From NCBI RefSeq assembly GCF_016595415.1, contig NZ_JAENIO010000028.1, positions 1 through 55,473 of the forward strand: a stretch of 55,473 bases of DNA, read 5' to 3'. Both the position numbers and the translations under genes were made by a program. Below the pieces are notes generated by a model. The model was not told the origin of the DNA. It did not search any database and worked only from the letters and a program-made list of their open reading frames with translations. The stretch is from Roseibacillus ishigakijimensis (GTDB lineage Bacteria; Verrucomicrobiota; Verrucomicrobiia; Verrucomicrobiales; Akkermansiaceae). How positions within the stretch are numbered: the first letter of the stretch is position 1; each line of letters begins with the position of its first letter. This document shows, in pieces, positions 15,108 to 24,479 of the stretch.

Positions 15108-16976
15108 TTAGTCTTTGCGTAGAGTGAAGTGGTCGAAGAGGCGACCCTCGAGGTCGTAGGCTTTGACATCGAGCTCGCCGCCGAAGCAGGTGACGTAGCT
15201 GAAGTGGTGGCCGGTTTTGATCTGCCGCTGGAAGGTGGGGCGGTAGGGGCCAAAGCGCTCGAGTCCGCCGCCCGCGCCACCCGTGATCAGATAGAGGGTG
15301 CCGTCTTTTTCCACCGGTTGTCCGGCTCGCAGGAGCCAGGTGCGTTCGTAGGAGTGGATGTGGCCATTCCAGACGATGTCGACTCCGTGTTTGTCGTAGA
15401 GGGTGATGAGCTGTTTGGCATTGCGGTCGCCATTGGTGGCCTCGGAGATGGGGCGCTTCCAGTCGTTGCCGTAGTCGTCATCCGAGGAGTGGGGGGGATG
15501 GTGATGAACGGCCATTTTCCACTTGGCTGTGGAGGCGGCGAGTTCTTTGTCTAGCCACTGGTATTGTTCGCTATCGGGGGCGAAAGATTTGTTGCTGTCG
15601 AGCATGAAGAACTGAACATCGCCCTGGGTGAAGGTATAGAAATACTCTGGCTCCGGCAGGTGCATGTAGTGGTAGTAGTGATCCGCGTTTTGCTCGTGGT
15701 TGCCCAGGACGGGGTAGAAGGGGACGCGGGAGATGAGGGGGTCCATATTGGCGAAAAAGTGGTCCACCCAGTGGCTTTTGTTGCGGCCGGTGGTGACGAG
15801 GTCTCCTCCCATGATGAGAAAGTTGGGGCGAAATTCCCAGGCGGCTTTGGCGAGCTGGTTGACGACTTGGGGATTGGCTTGAGCGTCGCAAAAGACGGTG
15901 AAGGCGATGGGAGAGCCGGGCTTGGTCGCAGTCTGGAAGGTAGAGACTTCGGTGATGTTTGCGGACTCTTCGTCGGGGGACTCGGTATGGTAGTAGTAGA
16001 GCATCTCCGCTTCGAGCCCGGTGAGGGTGATTTCGTGGAGAGTTGTTTCTTCCTCTTCTTCGAAGCGTTGGTCGCAATCGGAGCCCAAGCCCCAGTGGAG
16101 GATGCCTTTGCAAGGGTGGGCGGTCTCCCACATGATGGTGGCTTCGTTCTGGCGCACCCATTGCAGATAGGGCTTCACCACGATGCCGGGAGGAGCTGGC
16201 ACGGGAGCTTCCGCTTCTTGTTTGGCGAGCTCTTCGCCTTCGGCAAATTGTTTGGCGACCCAGGAGGGGTTGGCGCAGTAGTGGAAGAGCTTGCAGAGGC
16301 CGAGGCGGCCCTCGTGGGGGTAGTTTTCGTTGGAGTCGTGATAGCCGCCGATCCAGGCTTGCTGGAGGTTCTCGGGCCAGAGAATTTTGCCCGATTGGAC
16401 CTCACTTCGGGCCGCCTCGGTGCCATCGAAGTAGAGGGTCAGCTCGATGCCGTCATAGGTGGCGACGAGGTGATGCCACTTGCCGACGGTGTAGGGCGTT
16501 TTCCCTTGCAGATAGGTCATCTTGCCATCGCCATCGTCAGCGCCTTCAGTGGCCAGTCCGACGTAGGGGCGTTGGCGGTTGTAGCCGAGAACGAGGCCTT
16601 TTTCCCGGTCGCCATTGTCTTCCAGAGCGGAGAAGAGGGCACCCCAATCCTGGGGCTCATCGATGGTGAACCAAGCTGCCAGGGTGAACTCTCGGGTGGG
16701 CAGGAGAGAGGGGAGTTCTTCGCTCTTGGCGAGGAGGAGGTGGGGTTGCCGTCCTTTGTCAAAGCGGAGGCCAAGTTGACCGCTTTCGTTGGCGAGCGGT
16801 CTGGTGGCAAGTTGCAGGGGAGGTCCGAACTGGGGTTTCAGCACGGGGGGGGAATTTTCCTCGCTGCCGGCGACCAGCAGACGGGGGCTGAATTTGTAGA
16901 AGAGGGCGGGATCAGGAGTTTCCTCGTGGGCGTGCAAGGTCGTTGCCAGGCAGAGTAGGCGTAGGATGGTTTTCAT
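15108..16976 (-). CDS. Secreted LamG plus purple-acid-phosphatase-like metallophosphoesterase
   Basis: A 622-residue exported phosphoesterase. After a short signal peptide come a LamG/concanavalin-like domain (about 80-245, with FTLAAWFTIDEPQDWG and KWHHLVATYDG), a fibronectin-like N-domain of purple acid phosphatases (about 265-350, VKPYLQWVRQNEATIMWET), and a calcineurin-like catalytic domain (about 355-600). Metal ligands are visible in VFCDAQ, GGDLV, GNHEQ, HHPPHS and GHIHSYERT. Motif I reads D-A-Q rather than the usual D-x-G/H. It probably releases phosphate from organic esters outside the cytoplasm. A terminator separates it from the next gene. The Ig-domain gene lies upstream, also beyond a terminator, so it may have its own promoter. 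Confidence 0.9.
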   Translation of the reverse strand: MKTILRLLCLATTLHAHEETPDPALFYKFSPRLLVAGSEENSPPVLKPQFGPPLQLATRPLANESGQLGLRFDKGRQPHLLLAKSEELPSLLPTREFTLAAWFTIDEPQDWGALFSALEDNGDREKGLVLGYNRQRPYVGLATEGADDGDGKMTYLQGKTPYTVGKWHHLVATYDGIELTLYFDGTEAARSEVQSGKILWPENLQQAWIGGYHDSNENYPHEGRLGLCKLFHYCANPSWVAKQFAEGEELAKQEAEAPVPAPPGIVVKPYLQWVRQNEATIMWETAHPCKGILHWGLGSDCDQRFEEEEETTLHEITLTGLEAEMLYYYHTESPDEESANITEVSTFQTATKPGSPIAFTVFCDAQANPQVVNQLAKAAWEFRPNFLIMGGDLVTTGRNKSHWVDHFFANMDPLISRVPFYPVLGNHEQNADHYYHYMHLPEPEYFYTFTQGDVQFFMLDSNKSFAPDSEQYQWLDKELAASTAKWKMAVHHHPPHSSDDDYGNDWKRPISEATNGDRNAKQLITLYDKHGVDIVWNGHIHSYERTWLLRAGQPVEKDGTLYLITGGAGGGLERFGPYRPTFQRQIKTGHHFSYVTCFGGELDVKAYDLEGRLFDHFTLRKD

Positions 16977-17000
16977 AGTTGGTGTGTTGTTGGAAAGTTG

Positions 17001-17037
17001 GAAAAAGAAGGCCGCCGCACTGGGGCGCGGCGGCCTT
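17001..17037 (-). terminator. Intrinsic terminator after the Ig-domain gene
   Basis: AAGGCCGCCGC and GCGGCGGCCTT (17008-17018 and 17027-17037) form an 11-bp stem with an 8-base loop. On the minus strand the stem is followed by CTTTTTCC (17001-17007 region). It sits just downstream of the stop at 17058. Confidence 0.8.
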
Positions 17038-17057
17038 GTTGGATGGCCGGGAAAGGT

Positions 17058-20000
17058 TTAGCGGCGTTCGACGCGGATGAAAGCCTTGGGAGGGGCTTGG
17101 GTAAGGAGTTCCGTGAAGTTGACCGAGCGGGTGGTGCTGCCCTCTTCGCCGACGATATTTTCGTAGCCGGGAACATCCGTCCATTCCACGAGGTCGGGGG
17201 ACCAGGTGAGCTTGTAGGCGACGGTACTCGCCGAGGTCCAGGTGAGGGTGACAGCACCGGCACTGATGGTGTAGTCGGTGATGGCGAGAATGCCGCCGGG
17301 CACCTCGGCAGTTACGGCGATGTTGTCGAGGGCCCACCACCAGTTGTTGCCGGCGTCGACAAGGGAGAAGCGGACGAGCATCTCGGAGGCTCCGGAGGGG
17401 GCATTGACCGGGAGGCTGACGTGCTCGTTGGTGGCATGGTCCTTGTATTCCGGGTCGTTGGCGTCGGATTCAAAGATGAGGAAGGGCAGCCAAGTGGCCC
17501 CGCCATCGAAGGAGAGCTCGGTCTGGCCGCGCTGATTGACTTCCGGACGCCAGGAGGAGTCGAAGGAGAGCACCAGGGAGCCTTCTTCGGCCCCGGCCAA
17601 GGAGATGGCCGGGGTGGTGAGGTAGGTGTTGTAGCTGCCGGCCGCGTGTGCCGCGTCATCCCATTCATCCGGATCGGCGACCATGACGGTGCCGGAGGCA
17701 TTGGTGAAGTCGCTGCGCTGCTGATCGTCGACCGAGGCCCACCAGAGGCGGTCGGCGAAGGACCAGCCGGCCCACTCGGTGATGCCATCATTCTCGGTGC
17801 CAAAGCCGGGCACGCCCGAGTTGTCCGCCACCCAGCCGCTGGGGGGAGTCTGCGTCCAGACTCCACTGGCGGCGGGAGAATCGTCCACCGAATCTCCCAG
17901 GGGAAGGGACTCGAAGTCTTCGCTGAAGAGGACCACGGGAGAGTGGTCCACGTAGACGGTCACGAGCGCTTCCTCACTGAAGAGCACCCCGATGGAGCCC
18001 TGGCCATTGTCACTGCGGGCTTCCACCGAGTAAAAAGCGTTTTGCGAGGCTCCGCTCGCCGGGAAGCTCAATTGGGCTCCTGTTTCTCCTTCCAGCAACT
18101 CGCGGGTTGGGGAGCCCACCTCGCGGCGATACCATTGATAGGTCACGGGGAAGGCGCTGTCGGCTTGCGCTTGCAGGGTGACGGGCTCGCCGGCTTGCAC
18201 AAGGGTGGAGACCGGCTGCAGGGAGAAGACCATGGGAACCACCGAAAGGGTTGCGGTGCGGCTGCTCACGCTGCCATATTGGTTGGTCACTTCCAGGCAA
18301 TAGCGGCCCGTGACGGATTCGAGTTCGGCTTCGAAGTAGGCCAAAGTCATCTGAGTCTCGTATAGGCCGGTCTCGTTGTTGAGCTGCTGCAGGGTGAAGG
18401 CCCGGTCGGGATTGTTGCCCGCTCCATTGTTCGCTCCCGCGATGGCCTCTTTGATTTCCGGAGTGGCCGGGTTGTTGTCATGATCGACGAATTTATACCA
18501 TTGGTAGGACAGCTCTGGATCATAGCTGTGGACATTGACGTCCAGAAAGGCGTCGAGCCCTTCCACCACCGCATTATCACCCACTTTATCGGCAGGTTGT
18601 TGGGCAAAAAGAGCGGGGAGGATTTGGAGGCTGGCACAGAGCTCGATACCTCCCGCCGGGTTGCTGATGGTGACCGCGTAGTCTCCGACATCATCGGTGC
18701 CGGGCTCGGCGATGGTGAGGCGGTTGACCGGATCGTCGATGTTGTCCGAGCCCACCGGAGCTCCCCCGGGTCCCGTCCAGTCGTAGGTGAAGGTCCCGAT
18801 GCCGTCGGCCTGGGCCTCGAAGACCACCGCGCCACCGCCGGCCAGGACGGTGTGGCTCTGGGGGGCGACGAGGACATCGGCGGGCTCGCTGCCACTGAAG
18901 ACGAGCAGGTTGTCCACTGCCCACCACCAGTCGTTGTCGGCCTGGGGCATGTGGAAGGTCAGCTCCATGGAGCTGGCTCCCGCCGGGTTGGGAATGGCCA
19001 GGAGGACGCTTTCGTTTTCGGCATCGGGATGGAAGATGCCATCCCCCTCGTCCACGGTGTCTCCCGAAAAGGAGTTCCAGTGCAGGAGTCGTTCACGCTC
19101 GCCTCCATCGAAGGAAACCCAAATGATGGCCATTTGGGAGTCCTCGGGTCGCCAACTACTTGAGAAGCGCAACTGCAGGGTCCCGGCTGTCGCTCCCGAG
19201 ATATCGATGGGCGGGGAGGTCATCTCGCTATCATAATTGACGACGGTGGCAAAGAGGGGCGGGTTTTCAGGAAGCGAGGCCTTGGAGGCTTCTCCTTGGG
19301 AGGCTCCGCCGAGGTCGTCCCATTCATCGGGATCGACGATGGCCGCGACACAGGCCGAGCGGGTGAATTGGGCGCGATTCTGGTTGCCGGCGGTGCTGCT
19401 CCACCAGGCGGGGTCGGCGAAGTTCCAGCCCTCCCACTCCTCCACCCCAACCTCGGCATTGCCCACTCCATTCACCCCGCTGCGGTCGACGGTCCATCCG
19501 CTGGGAGCGGTGGCGGACCAGACCTTGTCCACGAAGGGCCCTGCCCCGGTGAGGGAGCCTTCTTGCACGGGAAATCCCAAGGCCACCGAGTCGAAGTTTT
19601 CCATAAAATAGACGGTGGTTGGCTCCACGGGGAGGATGTCGACCGCGACCGGAGAGCTGCTGGTGGTGGTGTCCCCGGAAGTGACCTCGACGGCATAGAG
19701 TCCGCTGTCCCCGGGTTGGCTATTGGAGAGCGCGAGTTCCTGCTGGGTCGCCCCGGCGATGATCGTTCGCTCTTCTCCTTCGATCCGATACCACTGGTAG
19801 CTGGCGACGCCGCCCTGGGTTTCCAGTCCGGCGAGGGTGATATTGGAGCCGGCATAGTAGGTTCCCCCGGCGGGTTGCTGGGTGATGACCACATCGGCAT
19901 TGAAGATTTCGACATTGTCGATGGCCCACCACCAGTTGTTGTTACCCTTGTGGTAGAATTCCACCGTTGCCGAGGTGGCCCCGGCAGGGTTGTTGAGGGC

Positions 20001-20582
20001 GAGGGTGAGGGCTTCGCTGAAGGCGGTGCTCTTGTTGTCTCCGTTCCAGTCGAGGACGGTGTAGGTCACCGGGAATTCTGCCCCTTCGCCCTGATAGGTC
20101 ACCTTCACCTGACCAATCTGGGGCTCGGCCTGCCAGCTGGAGTCAAAGGAAAGATAGAGAGATTGGGGGACGCTGACGGTCGCCAAATCGACGGGAGGGA
20201 GCTGCAGGGTGGACTCGAAGGCGGCACTGGCGAGGTCGTCATATTCGTCGCTATCGGCCACGAGGATCGCTCCTTCTCCGGCGGTGAAGTTCGCCCGGCC
20301 TTGGTCGCTGGCTGTGGCCACCCAGGAGGCCGGGTCCATTGCCCGCCAACCATCGAACTCGGTGGGGCCTCCTTCTTCATGTCCGGGGCCATAGGTCTGG
20401 CTCCAGCCATTCGGGAGCTGCTCGGTCCAGTCCGTGCCATCGCCATTCCCTTCTCCTGCGGAGACAAAAGGACCGAAGGCGGAGGTGAGGCTGTCGAAGT
20501 TCTCGCTGAGCAAGGTGGCAGCCTGCGCTGTGGGGAGGAGGGCTGTCGTCGTGACAAAGCCCAACATTTGATAAGTTTTCAT
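17058..20582 (-). CDS. Giant secreted protein with three EN(F)D-WWWA modules and Ig-like domains
   Basis: A 1174-residue exported protein with a signal peptide ending near TAQA (residue 21). Three copies of a roughly 210-residue module occur at about 25-230, 325-560 and 875-1085. Each starts with an ENFDS/EDFES strand, contains a 'W.GW.F/A..WW/W....DQ.R..FT' stretch and a D-x-DE(W/Y)DD block, and ends in NNWWWA(I/L)DN or NDWWWAVDN. Between them are about four Ig-like domains marked by YQWYR or YQWYK. The C-terminus (AYKLTWSPDLVEWTDVPGY) is a module common at the ends of verrucomicrobial secreted proteins. Likely an adhesin or a substrate-binding surface protein. No catalytic residues recognised. 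It diverges from vccA copy 1 across a 208-bp promoter region. Confidence 0.85.
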   Translation of the reverse strand: MKTYQMLGFVTTTALLPTAQAATLLSENFDSLTSAFGPFVSAGEGNGDGTDWTEQLPNGWSQTYGPGHEEGGPTEFDGWRAMDPASWVATASDQGRANFTAGEGAILVADSDEYDDLASAAFESTLQLPPVDLATVSVPQSLYLSFDSSWQAEPQIGQVKVTYQGEGAEFPVTYTVLDWNGDNKSTAFSEALTLALNNPAGATSATVEFYHKGNNNWWWAIDNVEIFNADVVITQQPAGGTYYAGSNITLAGLETQGGVASYQWYRIEGEERTIIAGATQQELALSNSQPGDSGLYAVEVTSGDTTTSSSPVAVDILPVEPTTVYFMENFDSVALGFPVQEGSLTGAGPFVDKVWSATAPSGWTVDRSGVNGVGNAEVGVEEWEGWNFADPAWWSSTAGNQNRAQFTRSACVAAIVDPDEWDDLGGASQGEASKASLPENPPLFATVVNYDSEMTSPPIDISGATAGTLQLRFSSSWRPEDSQMAIIWVSFDGGERERLLHWNSFSGDTVDEGDGIFHPDAENESVLLAIPNPAGASSMELTFHMPQADNDWWWAVDNLLVFSGSEPADVLVAPQSHTVLAGGGAVVFEAQADGIGTFTYDWTGPGGAPVGSDNIDDPVNRLTIAEPGTDDVGDYAVTISNPAGGIELCASLQILPALFAQQPADKVGDNAVVEGLDAFLDVNVHSYDPELSYQWYKFVDHDNNPATPEIKEAIAGANNGAGNNPDRAFTLQQLNNETGLYETQMTLAYFEAELESVTGRYCLEVTNQYGSVSSRTATLSVVPMVFSLQPVSTLVQAGEPVTLQAQADSAFPVTYQWYRREVGSPTRELLEGETGAQLSFPASGASQNAFYSVEARSDNGQGSIGVLFSEEALVTVYVDHSPVVLFSEDFESLPLGDSVDDSPAASGVWTQTPPSGWVADNSGVPGFGTENDGITEWAGWSFADRLWWASVDDQQRSDFTNASGTVMVADPDEWDDAAHAAGSYNTYLTTPAISLAGAEEGSLVLSFDSSWRPEVNQRGQTELSFDGGATWLPFLIFESDANDPEYKDHATNEHVSLPVNAPSGASEMLVRFSLVDAGNNWWWALDNIAVTAEVPGGILAITDYTISAGAVTLTWTSASTVAYKLTWSPDLVEWTDVPGYENIVGEEGSTTRSVNFTELLTQAPPKAFIRVERR

Positions 20583-20640
20583 GGTGAGTGTGAGAGTGCT
20601 TCGGGAAAGCAGAAGTTATCCTTTGCTTGCTGCAGCCCGC

Positions 20641-20703
20641 TTCGCAAAGGGGAGTTGAGTGACAAAAAAATCAGTGTCGGAAATGTCTATCTTCATTTGC
20701 GAA
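20641..20703. promoter_or_regulatory. Inverted TTCGCAAA / TTTGCGAA pair in a divergent promoter region
   Basis: TTCGCAAA (20641-20648) and its exact reverse complement TTTGCGAA (20696-20703) lie 47 bp apart in the AT-rich gap 20583-20790 between the Ig-domain gene and vccA copy 1. A further TTTGCA occurs near 20737. One copy faces each gene, as for a shared repressor or activator. No regulator can be assigned. Confidence 0.4.
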
Positions 20704-20790
20704 ATCGCCAATTAACTGTGCGTTTTCGCCACTGAATTTGCAGAGAAAAGTGGCTACTTTGGAGGAGTCTCACCAGTGGAAGGTCCCGCT

Positions 20791-23700
20791 ATGAAAACGA
20801 CGACGATTCGGAAGAAAGCAAGATGGCGCAGTGAAGGGCAGGGGTTCAGCCTGGTCCTCGTGGTCACCCTGATGATCCTACTTTCCCTGATTGCGATGGG
20901 GATTCTGGGGTTGGGTGCGAGTGTCCTGCGGGGTAGTGCCAGTGAGGCAGGGCGGCAATTGGCGCGGGCCAATGCCCGGCTGGCACTCCAGCTGGCGATT
21001 GCCCGTTTGCAGGAATCGCTGGGGCCGGACCAGAGAGTCTGTGCCCGGGCCGATTTGCTTCGTGAGCGGGCCGAGATGGAGGAACTCAATTGGGTCGGGG
21101 TGTGGCGAACAACCGACCAGGAGGGAGAGTCCTATTGGAAGCGGACCGTGCGGGATGGCGGACTGACGGATACCCGGTTTTTCAGCGGCAACAGCTGGAG
21201 CCCGGAGGACGAGGTGCTGGATTGGCTCGTCTCCGGTCCCCGTGGGGAAGGGTCGGCCCCTGATCCTCAGCGGGGGGTGCAAGGACAAGCCGTGGCCCTG
21301 GTGGCTGCGGGCAGCATTGGCGACGAAGCCGCCGCCGGGGTGAGCGCTCCACGGGTGCCGGTGCGCATGGGGGAGGGTGAGGACTTGTGGGAACGAGGGG
21401 GCTATGCCTGGTGGGTGGGCGACCAAGGAGCGAAGGCCAATGTGGGCAGCCCCGACCGGCTGGAGATGGCCGGGAAGACTTCTCTCACCCGTCACTATCA
21501 GCGCGCTGGAGCCCAGGATGTGGAGTTGTGGGGTGAGGATGTGGCACCGGAGCGGAAGGCCCGCTTGGTGGGAAGGACGGGCCTTTCTCTGGTGGGACTG
21601 GATCCGCAGGCGAGTTTCCACGATTTGACCACCGCGTCGGCGGGACTATTTGTCAATACCCGGGAGGGTGGGTTGCAACGGGACTTGACTTGGTATCTCC
21701 ATGGCAAGGGGCGGCGGGCGGAGGATTTGCGGGACGGCACGACGGTCGTTTCCGCAGGCATCGCGGACTCGGATCGGCTGGTGGGTCCGGCTAATAACGA
21801 GGAGGCCATGCGTGCGGGATTGCGCTTGTCCACGGTCAAATCCCACCTCATCGCTCCGACTTTCCGTTCGCTGCGCACATGGAGCGAACTGGCTCAGGAG
21901 GGGGGAACAACCCGCGACGCTCTCTTTTCGGCGGAGGAAGCGAGGCCTGGTGCGATGGCGGACGCCTACGATCACTCCAACCCCCGTCCGGTGGCATTGC
22001 AGGACCTCAGCCACCAGAGCCTTCGTCCGGTCCTGGTGGAGGGGTCCATCTACTACGGCTTGAGCTACTATGCGGACCCGAATCCTGCCCCGGCTGGGCG
22101 TGTTCCATCTTCCGGAGAGGAGTTTCCCGCCCGCAACTACCGCCTGCGCATCCATCTCTTTCCCCGCGTGGTGTTATGGAATCCCTATAACGTCTCCCTC
22201 CGCGTGCCGGAGACAGCCCTGGCTCTCCTCGTCAACGGGGCCAAGTGCATTGAGGCCACTTATCAGGATGGCTCGATGGAGCGGTTCAAGATGTATCTGG
22301 GGCGCACTCATGTTAATGAGCAAACGGGGGGCATGGGAGGTTCCGCCCAGCAGGGAACGCTTTACTTTCATTTGGCTTCTACCGTGATTCCTCCCGGGGA
22401 GAGTTTTCTCTTTTCTCCGCCTGACGGGCAGGAGTATTCCGAGCGGAAGGTGGGCCGCAACGTGCTCGTTCCGACCGCGCCCGATACCACGCGCAATTTC
22501 TATCTGTCGCTGCGCCCGGATGCCGACAACAGCACCCAGGTCTTCCGGCGGGTCACGCCTCCGGCCATTGGCCCCGATGGGGAAACCTTGCAGCACTTGA
22601 ATGGGTCTCTGCGCCTTCCGGTGTTGAGCTTTCGCGAGGTGGCCGATGGGGTGCAGGCCGATGACTATCGGATGCTGTGGAAGCATGGGGTGCGGGGCAA
22701 AGACTGGACGCCGGAGGATTTCGACACTTGGCCCATGGCCCAGTTTGTCTCCTGCGCGCTGCAATACGGCGACAACCGGGAGCTCCCGGTGGTCTGGGCC
22801 GAGCAGCTGGGGGTGCCGGTGGTGGCTACCCAGGCCCACAATCCGCTTTTCTCCCAAGTGCCCGATCGACGAACGCGCGATGGCTTCCGCATGCGGTGGT
22901 TTCGCGAGACGGTGAGCAATGAGCGGGGCTCGGGAATCCTGGCGGAGACTTCCCACTTCCAGGATGCGCAGATGGCCAATTGGAACATGCGGGGATCGTA
23001 TTCACTGCGGACGCCGTGGGAGAATGTGACAGACACGACCCCGGCCTTTTTCGGAAACTACACCCGCGACCTTTTTGATGAGGTGGTCAGCTACGACAGT
23101 CTTCGTCCCTTTGGAGTGAATGCTTTTCCTTTCGGCACACCGGGGGAAGGGCCGGAGCGGCTGATCCTCTTCGAGCTACCGGCGGCGGAGGCTGATATCC
23201 TGTCCTTGGGGGCCTTCCAGCATGCCAATCTTTCCGAGCTCATGTGGGCCCCCTCCTTTGTGGTGGGGAATTCCCTGGCCGACCCCCGCATCACTGACCC
23301 CCGGGGCACGGAGCTGGAGGCAAAGTCGGTGAATAATCGCCAGACCAATGGCTGGAACCGCTACACCATTGGCTGGGATGATAGCGGGGAGGGACGCTCG
23401 GACGACCCCGACAAATGGGCCTTCTACGCTCGTCACCTGATGCAAAACCTTCCCGAGAGCAAGCCCCGGGGAGAGGACGTCAATCTCCTCTACGATCTGA
23501 GCTACGAGGTGAACCATACGTTGTGGGATCGCTTTTTCCTCTCCACCGGGGGCGAGTGGGAAAAGAAGGATTTCGTGAAGAATCCGGCCAAGAGCCCTCT
23601 GCCCAACAGTCGGCTGCTTCTCTTGGGCGCAGGGAACGAGGACGACACCTTTGCGCGCCTCAACGACTGCCACTTTGCGGCGGGCTCCCTGATGTTGGAG

Positions 23701-24453
23701 GGAATGTTCAACGTCAATTCTACGAGTGTGGAGGCTTGGAAGGCGGTTCTTTCTTCCAATAAAGGAACGGATCAGCGGGCGGGCGAGGGGGTGCCCTTCG
23801 GGCGGCTGTTGCGCGCCCCGGCAGGTTCTCGTCAAGCGGGCGAGGCCGGGTCCGAAGATTCCTTTGCCGGGACCCGGGTGCTGGACGAGCAGGAGGTCAC
23901 CTCGTTGGCTGAGGCGATGGTGGAACAAGTGCGCGCGCGCGGCCCCTTCCTGAGTCTGAGCGACTTCGTCAATCGTCGGCTGGTCAATGCGGAGGAGGGC
24001 AAAAAGGGGGCTTTGCAAGCGGCCATCGATCAATCCGGGATCAATGGCTCCTTCGAAGGAACTTACGAATTGAACAATGAGGAGGAGCTTCCCGACTATC
24101 GCCACCCCGACAATATTTGGGATGCCACCCGTCTCAATCAGACTTTGAAGCCGGATACCGTGGCTTGGGGAGTGCCGGGATTTCTCACCCAGGCGGATGT
24201 GCTGCAGGTCATTGGGATGGGGCTCTCCGCCCGATCGGAGACTTTTCTGGTGCGGGCCTACGGCGATGCCAAAAACAAGGCTGGGCAGGTGATTGCCAAG
24301 GCCTGGTGTGAGGCCACCGTGCAGCGTTTCCCCGAGCCGGTGGAGCCGGATAGCCATGGTCTCAATCCTCTGGTCAAAGAGCGTGGTGAGATCGATTGGG
24401 GGCGTCGCTTCCGCCTCACCTCCTTCCGCTGGCTGCGCGAGGAGGAGGTGTGA
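20791..24453 (+). CDS. vccA: Verru_Chthon cassette protein A (copy 1)
   Basis: A 1220-residue giant pilin-like protein of the TIGR02600 family. A short basic leader precedes a type IV pilin-like segment (GFSLVLVVTLMILLSLIAMG), then ANARLALQLAIARLQ and GPDQRV. Family landmarks follow: YAWWVGDQGAKANVGS, a PRVVLWNPYNVSL block, an ANWNMRGSYSLRTPWEN block, DLSYEVNHTLWDRFFLSTGG, and MLEGMFNVNSTSVEAWKA. The C-terminal quarter (RGPFLSLSDFVNRRL, SARSETFLVRAYG, AKAWCEATVQR) resembles GspK minor pseudopilins; that is my inference. It ends FRWLREEEV. The ATG at 20791 has GGAAGG seven bases upstream; a GTG at 20776 with GGAGGAG upstream is an equally possible start. A PhnZ-like gene follows at 26 bp. Confidence 0.92.
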   Translation: MKTTTIRKKARWRSEGQGFSLVLVVTLMILLSLIAMGILGLGASVLRGSASEAGRQLARANARLALQLAIARLQESLGPDQRVCARADLLRERAEMEELNWVGVWRTTDQEGESYWKRTVRDGGLTDTRFFSGNSWSPEDEVLDWLVSGPRGEGSAPDPQRGVQGQAVALVAAGSIGDEAAAGVSAPRVPVRMGEGEDLWERGGYAWWVGDQGAKANVGSPDRLEMAGKTSLTRHYQRAGAQDVELWGEDVAPERKARLVGRTGLSLVGLDPQASFHDLTTASAGLFVNTREGGLQRDLTWYLHGKGRRAEDLRDGTTVVSAGIADSDRLVGPANNEEAMRAGLRLSTVKSHLIAPTFRSLRTWSELAQEGGTTRDALFSAEEARPGAMADAYDHSNPRPVALQDLSHQSLRPVLVEGSIYYGLSYYADPNPAPAGRVPSSGEEFPARNYRLRIHLFPRVVLWNPYNVSLRVPETALALLVNGAKCIEATYQDGSMERFKMYLGRTHVNEQTGGMGGSAQQGTLYFHLASTVIPPGESFLFSPPDGQEYSERKVGRNVLVPTAPDTTRNFYLSLRPDADNSTQVFRRVTPPAIGPDGETLQHLNGSLRLPVLSFREVADGVQADDYRMLWKHGVRGKDWTPEDFDTWPMAQFVSCALQYGDNRELPVVWAEQLGVPVVATQAHNPLFSQVPDRRTRDGFRMRWFRETVSNERGSGILAETSHFQDAQMANWNMRGSYSLRTPWENVTDTTPAFFGNYTRDLFDEVVSYDSLRPFGVNAFPFGTPGEGPERLILFELPAAEADILSLGAFQHANLSELMWAPSFVVGNSLADPRITDPRGTELEAKSVNNRQTNGWNRYTIGWDDSGEGRSDDPDKWAFYARHLMQNLPESKPRGEDVNLLYDLSYEVNHTLWDRFFLSTGGEWEKKDFVKNPAKSPLPNSRLLLLGAGNEDDTFARLNDCHFAAGSLMLEGMFNVNSTSVEAWKAVLSSNKGTDQRAGEGVPFGRLLRAPAGSRQAGEAGSEDSFAGTRVLDEQEVTSLAEAMVEQVRARGPFLSLSDFVNRRLVNAEEGKKGALQAAIDQSGINGSFEGTYELNNEEELPDYRHPDNIWDATRLNQTLKPDTVAWGVPGFLTQADVLQVIGMGLSARSETFLVRAYGDAKNKAGQVIAKAWCEATVQRFPEPVEPDSHGLNPLVKERGEIDWGRRFRLTSFRWLREEEV

Positions 24454-24479
24454 GAAAAAAATCCACTAGCAAAGAGCAG

